64,000 nucleotides of DNA from Streptomyces anulatus (GCF_000721175.1 NZ_JOEZ01000001.1:310001-374000), one strand, 5' to 3'. Shown: positions 1-8,235, numbered from the stretch's first letter. Notes: generated by a model from the sequence alone, not told the origin. Made by a program: numbers and translations.

Positions 1-1
1 C

Positions 2-616
2 GGTCGGATCACCCTCGGCATCGGCGCCGGGGGCAACGGGTTCGACGCCACCGCGCTGGGCCAGGAAGCCTGGACCCCGCGCGAACGCGCCGACCGGTTC
101 GCCGAGTTCGTGCCCCTGCTGGACCGGCTGCTCACCGAGGACGCGGTGACCGGGCGCGGGACGCACTACGCCGCGGACGAGGCCCGCAACATCCCCGGCT
201 GTGTCCAGCGTCCCCGGCTGCCCTTCGCGGTCGCCGCGACCGGGCCGCGCGGTCTGCGGCTCGCCGCCCGACACGGGCAGGCCTGGGTCACCACCGGCGA
301 CCCCAAGCTGTACGAGAACGGCACCCCGGAGGAGTCGCGGGCCGCGCTGCGGGCGCAGGGCGAGAAGCTCACGGGCGCGTGCGCGGAGATCGGCCGGGAC
401 GCCGCGGAGCTGGACCGGATCCTGCTCACCGGTTTCACACCGGACCGCACCGCTCCGCTGGAGTCCGTGGACGCCTTCGTCGACTTCGCGGGGCGCCACG
501 CGGAGCTGGGCTTCACCGAGATCGTCGTCCATGCACCGGTCCCGGACTCGGTCTTCGACGTCGACCCGAAGGTCTTCGAGCGCATCGCGACCGAGGCGCC
601 CGCGCAACTGGCGTAG
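2..616 (+). CDS. LLM-class (luciferase-like) flavin-dependent oxidoreductase, 5' truncated by window edge
   Basis: The frame is open from base 2 to a TAG at 614-616, giving the last 204 residues of a protein whose start lies outside the window. The visible part opens with a glycine-rich strand (GRITLGIGAGGNGFDA) and runs through ERADRFAEFVPLLDRLL, typical of bacterial luciferase-fold monooxygenases that use FMN or F420. The segment RPRLPFAVAATGPRGLRLAARHG matches the family's late strand carrying 'P..vaa.g.r.l.laa..aD.w'. The C-terminal part predicts where the flux ends (FTEIVVHAPVPDS). The substrate cannot be read from sequence. It converges on kptA with only 19 bp between the stops, so a shared terminator is not obvious. 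The family call is firm; whether the cofactor is FMN or F420 is open. Confidence 0.85.
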   Translation, partial: GRITLGIGAGGNGFDATALGQEAWTPRERADRFAEFVPLLDRLLTEDAVTGRGTHYAADEARNIPGCVQRPRLPFAVAATGPRGLRLAARHGQAWVTTGDPKLYENGTPEESRAALRAQGEKLTGACAEIGRDAAELDRILLTGFTPDRTAPLESVDAFVDFAGRHAELGFTEIVVHAPVPDSVFDVDPKVFERIATEAPAQLA

Positions 617-635
617 GTCTTCGGGCGCGTCCCGC

Positions 636-1178
636 TCAGTCGCGCAGCCGCAGGAACCCCGGGGGTACGGCGTCGGCCAGCCAGACCCCGTTGGCGCTGA
701 CCCGGAAGACATGGCCGGCGCGGTGCATCGCGCCCGCGTCCACGGTGAGGACGAGGGGGCGGCCGCGGCGGGCGCCGACCCGGGTGGCCGTCTCCCGGTC
801 GGGAGAGAGGTGGACGTGGTGGCGGGCCATGGGGCGCAGGCCCTCGGCCCGGATCGCGTCCATCACCCGGGCGACCGTGCCGTGGTAGAGGTACGCGGGC
901 GGCTCGGCCGGTGGCAGGTCCAGGTCGACGGCGACGGTGTGGCCCTGGTCGGCGCGGATGCGGTCGCCCTCGACGGTGAAGCGCCGCTTGTCGTTGGCGG
1001 CGACGACTTGGTCGAGCTCGGCGCGGGAGAGGGGGAATCCGTGCCGGGCCGCAGCGTGCAGCAGCTCCTCGACGGCCACCCAGCCGTTCTCGTCGAGGGT
1101 GAGGCCGATGCGTTCCGGCTGGTGCCGCAGATGCTTCGAGAGGTACTTGGACACCTTGACGGTCCGACGTTCGTCCAT
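636..1178 (-). CDS. kptA: RNA 2'-phosphotransferase (Tpt1/KptA family)
   Basis: A 180-residue protein of standard KptA length. The family removes an internal RNA 2'-phosphate by transferring it to NAD+, forming ADP-ribose 1'',2''-cyclic phosphate. Recognisable blocks are VSKYLSKHLRHQPERIGL with the N-terminal Arg-His pair, the winged-helix-like DENGWVAVEELL segment, RFTVEGDRIRADQGH, the YHGT motif, and HHVHLSPDRETATRVG before a conserved GRPLVLTVDA strand. In yeast the enzyme finishes tRNA splicing; most bacteria have no known 2'-phosphate substrate, so its role here is unknown. ATG at 1178 is the only start that keeps the conserved N-terminus; no good Shine-Dalgarno precedes it. Immediately upstream is a pyrimidine-rich stretch and a cluster of DnaA-box-like sites. 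Confidence 0.93.
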   Translation of the reverse strand: MDERRTVKVSKYLSKHLRHQPERIGLTLDENGWVAVEELLHAAARHGFPLSRAELDQVVAANDKRRFTVEGDRIRADQGHTVAVDLDLPPAEPPAYLYHGTVARVMDAIRAEGLRPMARHHVHLSPDRETATRVGARRGRPLVLTVDAGAMHRAGHVFRVSANGVWLADAVPPGFLRLRD

Positions 1179-1325
1179 GGCGTCAGAGTGCCCGTGGCGA
1201 GCTGTCGGTGCATCCGTATTTCGACTCGCCGCTCGTTCGCTCGTTGCTTCTTCGCCTCATCGGTTCGTCGGCCTTTCGGTTCTTCGTTCTTCTGTGATTC
1301 GTCGGCTCTTCTCCTTCGCCGGGTT

Positions 1326-1393
1326 TGATCCACAGTCAACTTGAGTTATCCACAAGCTATTTGCTGATTCTGTGGACAACAGGCTGTGGATTT
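1326..1393. other. Cluster of DnaA-box-like sites
   Basis: Four 9-mers with the TCCACA/TGTGGA core occur within 68 bp: TGATCCACA at 1326-1334, TTATCCACA at 1346-1354 (the E. coli consensus), TGTGGACAA at 1371-1379 (reverse of TTGTCCACA, the form favoured in Streptomyces oriC) and TGTGGATTT at 1385-1393. They sit between kptA and the 3' end of the MerR gene, in DNA that is poorer in GC than its surroundings. Two of the four are full consensus matches. Binding by DnaA is inferred, not shown. Confidence 0.5.
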
Positions 1394-2339
1394 AGGGGTG
1401 TTCGTCAATTTTGTTCTCTTTGGCGTGACTTGCCGTGAGATGGTCCAAAGTCCGCGCTTGCAGCTCCCGTTCGGTGGCCGCCGCGACGAAGTCCGCCAGC
1501 CCCTCCGCGCCAACAAGGTTCTGCACCGCCTGGGTTGTCCGAGCCGGAAGCAGCACGGGGCGGGTCGAGTTCTCGGCGATCGCGCTCCGCTCCTCGCCGA
1601 GGTGGTGATGCAGGTGGCGGGTGGCGAACGTCCTCATGGCGCGCGCCAGTTCGGCGTCCACTGTCTGTTGAGCGAGGGGCCTCAGGCGGCGTACCAGGGA
1701 GGCCGCCTCTGCCGCATCGGAGTCGGTGGGCGGCCGATGACCGAGATAGCGGGCGAAGACGTGCTCGGTGGTGAACTCCAGGAAGCGGGAGGCTATGTGC
1801 TCCACCTGGCCGCGAAGCTCCCGCAGATGGCCGGAGATCGCGGACAGGGGGACCCCAGCCCCGTACAACTCCACCGCCACCGTCAGCTCTTGTGGACTGG
1901 GGACGAGGAACTCGTCGTCCCGCCCCGGCACGCGCTCCAGCACGCCGAGCTCCACCGCCTCGGCGATGGCCTCGTCGTCCCGCCGGCCGCCGAACCGCGC
2001 GTCCAGCTCGCGGCGGCTGATCCGGCCGGCCTCCTCGTCCGTCCACGGGCCGTGCACCTCCGCGACGAGCCCGAGCACCCCGCCGAGCCCCCGGCCCGCG
2101 TCCCACGCCTCCAGCAACTCCTTGATGCTGGCCAGGGTGTAGCCCCGGTCGAGCAGGTCCGCGATCTGCCGCAGCCGGGCCAGGTGGGTCTCCCGGTACA
2201 CATTGGCCCGTCCGCGCCGCTCGGGCGTCGGGAGCAGCCCCCGGTCCTGATAGGCGCGGATCGTGCGCACCGTGGCCCCGCTGGCGTGGGCCAGGTCCTC
2301 GATCCGGTACTCGGCGGCCTTGGCCCCTGCCCCGGTCAC
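1392..2339 (-). CDS. MerR-family transcriptional regulator
   Basis: 315 residues starting VTGAGAKAAEYRIEDLAHASGATVRTIRAYQDRGLLPTP, a classic MerR winged helix-turn-helix (residues about 10-80) that continues with RANVYRETHLARLRQIADLLDRGYTLASIKELL. The remaining ~230 residues are helical, lack the cysteines of metal-sensing MerR proteins, and form a long effector domain I do not recognise. MerR proteins normally activate promoters with over-long spacers. The GTG start at 2339 overlaps the stop of the EphD-like gene by 4 bp (GTGA), so translation is coupled and the regulator is the last gene of a three-gene operon. The likely target is the operon's own promoter near 5000, where a direct GTGACA repeat occurs. 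The stop codon overlaps the edge of a DnaA-box cluster. Confidence 0.88.
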   Translation of the reverse strand: MTGAGAKAAEYRIEDLAHASGATVRTIRAYQDRGLLPTPERRGRANVYRETHLARLRQIADLLDRGYTLASIKELLEAWDAGRGLGGVLGLVAEVHGPWTDEEAGRISRRELDARFGGRRDDEAIAEAVELGVLERVPGRDDEFLVPSPQELTVAVELYGAGVPLSAISGHLRELRGQVEHIASRFLEFTTEHVFARYLGHRPPTDSDAAEAASLVRRLRPLAQQTVDAELARAMRTFATRHLHHHLGEERSAIAENSTRPVLLPARTTQAVQNLVGAEGLADFVAAATERELQARTLDHLTASHAKENKIDEHP

Positions 2340-4108
2340 AGCGGAGGCTTCAGCCGGGCGACGGCGCGCAGGGCCCCGGGGCTCAGCCGGGACAGCAGCC
2401 GGGCGCCGCGCGCCTCCGGGGTCACCGGCACCACCGCCTGGTTGCGCACGACCGCCCGCAGAATCGCGTCGGCGACCTTCTCCGGCGGGTAGTTGCGCCG
2501 CTCGTAGAGCCGGCTCGTCCGCTTCCGCAGCCGCTCCTCCTCCGCCGCGTCGGTCCCCGCGAAGCGCGCGGTGGTGGTGATGTTGGTGTTGACGATGCCG
2601 GGGCATATCGCGCTCACCCCGATCGACTTCTCCGCCAGCTCGGCCCGCAGGCACTCGCTGAGCATCAGCACGGCCGCCTTCGACGTGCTGTACGCGGGCA
2701 GCGCCCGGGAGGGCTGGAAGGCCGCGGCCGACGCGGTGTTGACGATGTGGCCGCCCTGGCCCCGGTCCGCCATCTGCTTGCCGAAGATCCGGCAGCCGTG
2801 GATGACTCCCCACAGATTGACGTCGAGGACCTTCTTCCATTCCTCGCTGGTGGTCTCCAGGAAGGAGCCGGAGAGCCCGATCCCGGCGTTGTTGACCAGG
2901 ACGTCGACGATGCCGTGCTCCGCGGCGACCCGGGCGGCGAGCTTCTCCATCGCGGCCTCGTCGCTGACGTCGACCGCCTCGCCCCAGGCCGCCGGCGCCC
3001 CGATCAGCCGTGCCATCTCCGCGGTCCGGGCGGCCCCCTCCGCGTCGCGGTCCACGGCCACGATCCGGGCGCCCGCCTCGGCGAAGGCGAACGCCGTGGC
3101 CCGCCCGATCCCGGAGGCCGCGCCCGTCACCAGGACCAGCTGACCGCCGAACCGCTGGGCGTAGGGGCTCTTGGCCTCCGCCTGCGCCACGGGCGCGCCG
3201 TCCCGCCCGGCGGACTCGTTCGCCGTGACGAACTCGTCGATCCAGAAGGCCAGTTGGTCCGGCCGGGTGCGGGGCACCCAGTGCTTGGCCGGGATCGAGC
3301 GGCGTACCAGCGTGGGGACCCAGTCCTCCAGCCCGTCGTAGAGCCGCTCCGAGAGGAAGGAGTCCCCGGTCGGCGTGATCAGCTGGACCGGCGCGTGGGC
3401 GTAGGCGTCCGCGCGGGGCCTGCTCAGCCGGGCGCGGACGTTGTCGCGGTAGAGCCAGGCCCCGTGAGCCGCGTCGTTCGGCAGGGAGGCGGTGGGGTAG
3501 TCGCCCGCGGGCACCTTCTCCAGCCGCTCCAGGATCCGGGGCCACCGCTTGCCGAGCGGCCCGCGCCAGGCGAGCTCCGGCAGGACCGGCGTGTGGAGCA
3601 TGTACACATACCAGGACTTGGCTCCCTGGCCGAGCAGTTCGCCGACCTTGCGCGGGGTCGGGCGGGTCATCCGGCGTTTGATCCAGTGCCCGAAGTGGTC
3701 CAGGGACGGCCCGGACATCGAGGTGAAGGAGGCGATCCTGCCCTCGGTCCGGCCGACCGTGACGAACTCCCAGGACTGCACGGACCCCCAGTCGTGACCG
3801 ACCACGTGCACCGGCCGGTCCGGGCTGACCGTGTCGATCACGGCCAGGAAGTCGTCGGTCAGCTTCTCCAGGGTGAAGCCGCCGCGCAGGGGCTTCGGGG
3901 CGGTGGACCCGCCGTGCCCCCGCACGTCGTACAGCACCACGTGCCACTGCTCGGCCAGCCGCACGGCGACGTCCGACCAGACCTCCTTGCTGTCCGGATA
4001 GCCGTGGACCAGCACCACGGTCGGCCGGCCCGCGTCGCCCAGTTCGGCGACGCACAGCTCGACGCCCCCGGTCACCACGCGTCGCTCGCGCGCTCGGGAC
4101 AGATTCAC
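2336..4108 (-). CDS. EphD-like fusion: alpha/beta hydrolase (epoxide hydrolase type) plus short-chain dehydrogenase
   Basis: 590 residues, nearly the same length and domain order as mycobacterial EphD. Residues about 12-290 are an alpha/beta hydrolase: VLVHGYPDS forms the oxyanion segment, VVGHDWGSVQ carries an aspartate nucleophile typical of epoxide hydrolases and haloalkane dehalogenases, and KHWVPRTRPDQL supplies the histidine. Residues about 320-590 are an SDR: LVTGAASGIGRA nucleotide-binding loop, VLVNNAGIGL, and the catalytic YSTSK. EphD-type enzymes act on epoxy or keto lipids in mycobacteria; Streptomyces has no mycolates, so the substrate here is unknown, probably a long-chain lipid. 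It begins GTG at 4108, overlapping the M24 gene's stop by 4 bp, and ends in a GTGA overlap with the MerR gene. Confidence 0.88.
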   Translation of the reverse strand: MNLSRARERRVVTGGVELCVAELGDAGRPTVVLVHGYPDSKEVWSDVAVRLAEQWHVVLYDVRGHGGSTAPKPLRGGFTLEKLTDDFLAVIDTVSPDRPVHVVGHDWGSVQSWEFVTVGRTEGRIASFTSMSGPSLDHFGHWIKRRMTRPTPRKVGELLGQGAKSWYVYMLHTPVLPELAWRGPLGKRWPRILERLEKVPAGDYPTASLPNDAAHGAWLYRDNVRARLSRPRADAYAHAPVQLITPTGDSFLSERLYDGLEDWVPTLVRRSIPAKHWVPRTRPDQLAFWIDEFVTANESAGRDGAPVAQAEAKSPYAQRFGGQLVLVTGAASGIGRATAFAFAEAGARIVAVDRDAEGAARTAEMARLIGAPAAWGEAVDVSDEAAMEKLAARVAAEHGIVDVLVNNAGIGLSGSFLETTSEEWKKVLDVNLWGVIHGCRIFGKQMADRGQGGHIVNTASAAAFQPSRALPAYSTSKAAVLMLSECLRAELAEKSIGVSAICPGIVNTNITTTARFAGTDAAEEERLRKRTSRLYERRNYPPEKVADAILRAVVRNQAVVPVTPEARGARLLSRLSPGALRAVARLKPPL

Positions 4109-4965
4109 GCCGCCACCTTCTCCTCGGCCCAGCGCCGCACGTGCGGCAGATCGTCGTCCAGCCAGAAAGCGCTCTGTTCGGGGTCCTTGGAGTCGGTGAC
4201 GACCAGGATCTCCTCGAACTTCGCGCCCGTACCCCGGAATCCGAGGTGGGGTTCGACCGCCCACAGGCCCGGCTGCGGCGGGTGGTCGGAGAATCGGTAG
4301 GGGCTCCACAGCGGTGACCAGCCGTCCCGGTGACCGTGCAGCGCGTCGCTCAGGAGCCCTTTGAGGGCCTGGGCGCCGAATCCGAACACCTGCGGCGACC
4401 AGCGGCGTTCGGCGACGCGGTCGACCTTGTGGGCGATCACGCCGAAGGGGTAGGCTCGGTGTCTGTTCGCGTATCCCTGTGCGGTCATGAGGCGTTCGAC
4501 GTCCTCGTAGATCTCGCGCAGCGAACGGCGCTCGCGCACCTCCCGCAGGATCAGCCCGCGGTGGGCCTCCAGGTCGGCCAGCAGCTTGTCGTGCAGCGGA
4601 TTGAGGCCGAGGCACCCCGAATACCCGACATCGGCGGTGAACCCCTTGTACACCGGGGCCATGTCGAGGATGAACGGCATCCCCGGCTCCAGCTTCCGGT
4701 CGGTCGGGAAGAACTGCAGCGGCACCTTGAACCCGGCGAACGCCGTGCGGTCCCCGAACCAGGCGAACGGGAGGTGGAACCAGTCGCGCACGCCGCGCTC
4801 GCGCAGCCACACGCGCTGCATCCGGGCCGCCTCGCGCTCGGTCACTCCCGACCGCAACTGACCGGCTACCGCCTCCGCGCAGGCGTAGGCCAGGCGCTGA
4901 ACCTCTCTGAACCCCCGCAGCTCCGGGGCGATCTCGTGCTGCACTGCCGAGGTCATGCCGGTCAT
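4105..4965 (-). CDS. M24-family metallopeptidase-like protein (creatinase/aminopeptidase P fold)
   Basis: 286 residues with a pita-bread fold pattern. All five expected metal ligands can be placed: two aspartates in ILDMAPVYKGFTADVG, the histidine in FGVIAHKV, and glutamates in WAVEPHLGF and AKFEEILVV, so it should bind two divalent metals. It lacks the N-terminal creatinase domain found in full-length aminopeptidase P. Family members cleave X-Pro peptides, hydrolyse C-N bonds or have lost activity, and the substrate is not predictable. It is the first gene of a coupled operon with the EphD-like fusion and MerR regulator. ATG 4965 was chosen; an ATG four codons downstream is also possible. 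The combination with a lipid-type hydrolase/SDR is conserved-looking but unexplained. Confidence 0.83.
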   Translation of the reverse strand: MTGMTSAVQHEIAPELRGFREVQRLAYACAEAVAGQLRSGVTEREAARMQRVWLRERGVRDWFHLPFAWFGDRTAFAGFKVPLQFFPTDRKLEPGMPFILDMAPVYKGFTADVGYSGCLGLNPLHDKLLADLEAHRGLILREVRERRSLREIYEDVERLMTAQGYANRHRAYPFGVIAHKVDRVAERRWSPQVFGFGAQALKGLLSDALHGHRDGWSPLWSPYRFSDHPPQPGLWAVEPHLGFRGTGAKFEEILVVTDSKDPEQSAFWLDDDLPHVRRWAEEKVAA

Positions 4966-5003
4966 GCCACCGTCCGTTCCCTGCCGTGTGCGGTCCGTGC
5001 CCG

Positions 5004-5030
5004 TAAAGTGACACTGATGAATGTGACAAT
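5004..5030 (-). promoter_or_regulatory. Candidate promoter/operator of the M24-EphD-MerR operon
   Basis: On the minus strand TTGTCA is followed about 17 nt later by a weak -10 (TTACGG). The stretch contains TGTCAC twice at a 15-bp interval (GTGACA on the plus strand). A repeat lying across the promoter spacer is where a MerR regulator would be expected to act. This is inference from position and repeat only. Confidence 0.3.
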
Positions 5031-5063
5031 GTCCGGCGGCTGCGTCAAGAGGTCTGCGCGGCC

Positions 5064-5096
5064 TGTGGACAACTCCCGGCGCGCGGCTGTGGACAA
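5064..5096. other. Two consensus DnaA-box-like sites
   Basis: TGTGGACAA (reverse of TTGTCCACA) occurs at 5064-5072 and 5088-5096, 24 bp apart and in the same orientation, in the 405-bp spacer between the M24 and ABC transporter genes. Confidence 0.45.
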
Positions 5097-5107
5097 CCCG
5101 GGACCCG

Positions 5108-5247
5108 TCTGTGGGCGACCCGGCCCGTTCCGCCCGTTGGTCGGACCCCGGCCCGTCCCGCCCGTTGGTCGGACCCCGGCCCGTCCCGCCCGCGGGTCGG
5201 ACCCCGGCCCGTCCCGCCGCAGGATCGAACCCCGGCGCGCCCTGCCG
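5108..5247. repeat. 28-bp tandem repeat in intergenic spacer
   Basis: Two identical 28-bp units (5136-5163, 5164-5191) beginning GTTGGTCGGACCCCGG are followed by a near copy (5192-5219) and a diverged one (5220-5247), and preceded by a 27/28-bp diverged copy from 5108. There are no spacers between copies, so it is not CRISPR. The array lies upstream of the ABC transporter operon. The rest of the 4966-5370 spacer shows no convincing gene. Confidence 0.8.
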
Positions 5248-5370
5248 GTCCCGGAGGCCCGGTCTCCTTCTTCGCGGGGTCCCCCTACGGGCGCGTACGC
5301 CTGGAGTCTGACGCGGATCCAGCCGTCAGGGCTGACGACCCCTGTGGCCCCCGCCACTAACGTCATTTCC

Positions 5371-6429
5371 GTGACAGCCGTAATCGCTACCGAAGCCCTG
5401 AGCATGCGGTTCCCCCGGGTGACCGCGCTTGACCGGCTCACGTTGGACATCGGACCGGGTGTGACCGGTCTGGTGGGTTCCAACGGAGCCGGCAAGTCCA
5501 CACTGATCAAGATCCTGCTGGGTCTTTCCCCCGCCACCGAAGGCCGGGCCGCAGTGCTCGGGCTCGACGTCGCGACCAGCGGCGCCGCCATCCGGGAACG
5601 GGTGGGATACATGCCCGAGCACGACTGCCTGCCGCCCGACGTCTCGGCGACCGAGTTTGTCGTGCACATGGCCCGCATGTCGGGGCTGCCGCCCACGGCG
5701 GCCCGTGAGCGCACGGCCGACACCCTGCGCCACGTCGGCCTCTACGAGGAGCGCTACCGCCCGATCGGCGGCTACTCGACCGGCATGAAGCAGCGGGTGA
5801 AGCTGGCCCAGGCCCTCGTCCACGACCCCCAGCTGGTCCTGCTCGACGAGCCGACCAACGGCCTGGACCCGGTCGGCCGGGACGACATGCTCGGCCTGAT
5901 CCGCCGGATCCACACCGACTTCGGCATCTCCGTGCTGGTGACCTCGCACCTCCTGGGCGAGCTGGAACGCACCTGCGACCACGTCGTCGTCATCGACGGC
6001 GGAACGCTCCTGCGCTCCAGCTCCACCAGCGACTTCACCCAGACCACCGCGACCCTGGCGGTCGAGGTGACCGACAGCGACACCCACCCCGACGGCACCG
6101 GTGCGCTGCGCAAGGTCCTCACCGACGCCGGCGTCACCCTCATCGGCCTCGACGGGATCGACACGGAGGGGCTGCCGGGCGCGGGCCGCATCCTGCTGAT
6201 CGAGGCGGTCGGCGAGGAGACGTACGACCTGGTCCGCGACAGCGTCGCCGGGCTCGGGCTCGGCCTGGTCCGCATGGAACAGCGCCGCCACCACATCGCC
6301 GAGGTCTTCCGTACCGAACAGGGCGGGGCGCACGCCGCCACCGTCCCGGCCGCCGACGGCGCCGTACAACAGGCCCCGCAGCAGGTCGCCCAGGTCCAGC
6401 AGAAGGGAAGCGGTCGCGATGAGCACTGA
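5371..6429 (+). CDS. ABC transporter ATP-binding protein
   Basis: 352 residues. The ATPase has all motifs in order: Walker A GSNGAGKST (36-44), Q-loop region YMPEHD, signature YSTGMKQRVKLAQAL, Walker B LVLLDEPTNGLDP and the H-loop TSHLL. The C-terminal ~120 residues are an accessory domain as in ABC-2 exporters, ending in a Gln-rich tail. It starts GTG at 5371; longer upstream readings run through the 28-bp repeat array and have non-coding composition. The gene overlaps the following permease by 11 bp and begins a four-gene operon containing two ATPases and two permeases. Such sets export drugs, lipids or peptides, or act as ABC-2 type resistance pumps; the substrate cannot be read. Confidence 0.93.
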   Translation: MTAVIATEALSMRFPRVTALDRLTLDIGPGVTGLVGSNGAGKSTLIKILLGLSPATEGRAAVLGLDVATSGAAIRERVGYMPEHDCLPPDVSATEFVVHMARMSGLPPTAARERTADTLRHVGLYEERYRPIGGYSTGMKQRVKLAQALVHDPQLVLLDEPTNGLDPVGRDDMLGLIRRIHTDFGISVLVTSHLLGELERTCDHVVVIDGGTLLRSSSTSDFTQTTATLAVEVTDSDTHPDGTGALRKVLTDAGVTLIGLDGIDTEGLPGAGRILLIEAVGEETYDLVRDSVAGLGLGLVRMEQRRHHIAEVFRTEQGGAHAATVPAADGAVQQAPQQVAQVQQKGSGRDEH

Positions 6430-7327
6430 GACCGGGACCGCGGCCGGGCGCGACGCCTCCCGGATCCACAACATCGGCTACCGCTCCTACGACGGACCGC
6501 GGCTCGGCCGGGCCTACGCCCGCCGATCCCTGTTCTCGCAGACCCTGCGGGGCTCCTTCGGACTGGGCCGTTCCGCCAAGTCCAAGGTGCTTCCCATGCT
6601 GCTGTTCGGCGTGATGGCGCTGGTCGCGGCGATTCTGGTGGCGGTCTCCATGGCCGCGCCGGACGCCAGCAAGCTGGTGGTCAAGTACACCTCGTACGCG
6701 ATCTACCTCCAGGCTGTCATCGGCCTGTTCATCGCCGCCCAGGCACCGCAGGCGGTGTCCAGGGACCTCCGCTTCAAGAGCGTCCCCCTGTACTTCTCGC
6801 GGCCGATCGAACGCGCCGACTACGTGATGGCGAAGCTCGCGGCCACCGCCACCGCGCTCTTCATCCTCACCGGTGCACCGCTGCTCATCCTCTATGCGGG
6901 CTCTCTGCTCGCGAAGTTCGACTTCGCCGATCAGACCAAGTGGTTCGGCCAGGGACTGGTGTCGGTGGCGCTGCTGTCCGTGCTGTTCGCCGGGCTCGGC
7001 CTCGTGATGGCCGCCCTGACCCCGCGGCGCGGCTTCGGCGTCGCCGCGGTGATCGCCCTCCTGACCATCACCTACGGCGCCGTCTCCACGGTCCAGGCCA
7101 TCGCCTGGGAGACCGGTTCGGAAGGGGCCGTGCAGTGGCTCGGCCTGTTCTCGCCGATCACGCTGATCGACGGCGTCCAGACCGCGTTCCTCGGTGCGAC
7201 CTCCGCCTTCCCCGGAGGGGAAGGCCCGGGGGCCGGGACCGGCGTGGTCTACCTGATCGTTGTTCTCGCGCTCGTCGCCGGCTCGTACGCCGTCCTGATG
7301 CGCCGCTACCGGAGGGTCGGGCTGTGA
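6419..7327 (+). CDS. ABC-2 type transporter permease
   Basis: 302 residues with about six hydrophobic helices, for example VLPMLLFGVMALVAAILVAV, YAIYLQAVIGLFIAA, LFILTGAPLLILYAG and VVYLIVVLALVAGSYAVL. The pattern RDLRFKSVPLYFSRPIERADYVMAKL between helices 2 and 3 is the cytoplasmic coupling region of ABC-2 permeases. The N-terminal ~60 residues, with HNIGYRSYDGPRLG, form a soluble extension. The start ATG at 6419 is inside the end of the upstream ATPase gene, preceded by a purine-rich GAAGGGAAG. It ends in a 4-bp GTGA overlap with the second ATPase. It should pair with one of the two operon ATPases in the cytoplasmic membrane. Confidence 0.9.
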   Translation: MSTETGTAAGRDASRIHNIGYRSYDGPRLGRAYARRSLFSQTLRGSFGLGRSAKSKVLPMLLFGVMALVAAILVAVSMAAPDASKLVVKYTSYAIYLQAVIGLFIAAQAPQAVSRDLRFKSVPLYFSRPIERADYVMAKLAATATALFILTGAPLLILYAGSLLAKFDFADQTKWFGQGLVSVALLSVLFAGLGLVMAALTPRRGFGVAAVIALLTITYGAVSTVQAIAWETGSEGAVQWLGLFSPITLIDGVQTAFLGATSAFPGGEGPGAGTGVVYLIVVLALVAGSYAVLMRRYRRVGL

Positions 7328-8235
7328 CCACCATCGAGATCGACCACACCTCGCGCTGGTTCGGCAACGTGGTCGCCGTCAACGACGTCTCCATGACCGT
7401 GGAGCCCGGCGTCACCGGACTCCTCGGCCCGAACGGCGCCGGAAAGTCCACCCTCATCAACATGATGGGCGGATTCCTCGCCCCCTCGACGGGGAAGGTC
7501 ACGCTGGACGGCCGGCCGATCTGGCGCAACGAGGCCGTCTACAAGGAGATCGGCATCGTCCCGGAGCGGGAAGGGATGTACGACTTCCTCACCGGCAGGG
7601 AGTTCGTCGTCGCCAACGCCGAACTCCAAGGGCTGGGCGGGGCCGAGGCGCAGAAGGCGCTCGCCACGGTCCAGATGGAGTACGCCCAGGACCGCAAGAT
7701 CTCCACGTACAGCAAGGGCATGCGCCAGCGCGTGAAGATGGCGTCCGCGCTGGTCCACGAGCCCTCGGTGCTGCTCCTGGACGAGCCGTTCAACGGGATG
7801 GACCCGCGCCAGCGGATGCAGCTGATGGAACTGCTGCGGCGGATGGGGGACGAGGGACGCACGGTCCTGTTCTCCTCCCACATCCTCGAAGAGGTCGAGC
7901 AGTTGGCCTCGCACATCGAGGTGATCGTGGCGGGCCGGCACGCCGCGTCCGGCGACTTCCGGAAGATCCGCCGGCTGATGACGGACCGGCCGCACCGCTA
8001 CCTGGTGCGCTCCAGCGACGACCGGGCCCTCGCGGCCGCGCTCATCGCCGACCCTTCCACCGCGGGCATCGAGGTCGACCTGGCCGAGAAGGCGCTGCGC
8101 ATCCAGGCCGTCGACTTCGGGCGGTTCACCGAACTGCTGCCGAAGGTGGCCCGTGAGCAGGGCATCCGGCTGCTCACCGTCTCCCCGTCCGACGAGTCCC
8201 TCGAATCGGTCTTTTCCTACCTCGTAGCGGCCTGA
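7324..8235 (+). CDS. ABC transporter ATP-binding protein
   Basis: 303 residues beginning VTTIEIDHTSRWFG. Motifs: Walker A GPNGAGKST (35-43), signature YSKGMRQRVKMASAL, Walker B VLLLDEPFNGMDP and H-loop SSHIL. The C-terminal part (about 220-303) resembles the regulatory tail of ABC-2 exporters (LTVSPSDESLESVFSYL). Compared with the first ATPase it has FNGMDP in place of TNGLDP after Walker B, so the two are diverged paralogues rather than a recent duplication. GTG 7324 overlaps the permease stop. The second permease follows after 30 bp. The two ATPases probably form a heterodimer serving the two permeases, which is inference from operon structure. Confidence 0.93.
   Translation: MTTIEIDHTSRWFGNVVAVNDVSMTVEPGVTGLLGPNGAGKSTLINMMGGFLAPSTGKVTLDGRPIWRNEAVYKEIGIVPEREGMYDFLTGREFVVANAELQGLGGAEAQKALATVQMEYAQDRKISTYSKGMRQRVKMASALVHEPSVLLLDEPFNGMDPRQRMQLMELLRRMGDEGRTVLFSSHILEEVEQLASHIEVIVAGRHAASGDFRKIRRLMTDRPHRYLVRSSDDRALAAALIADPSTAGIEVDLAEKALRIQAVDFGRFTELLPKVAREQGIRLLTVSPSDESLESVFSYLVAA

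Noticed and set aside
1392..4055. A single 887-residue fusion protein on the minus strand
   Set aside because: The upstream two-thirds is a shifted frame of the EphD-like gene; only the last 315 residues (MerR) are real.
5108..5247. CRISPR-like array
   Set aside because: The 28-bp copies abut with no spacers and no cas genes are near; it is a tandem repeat.
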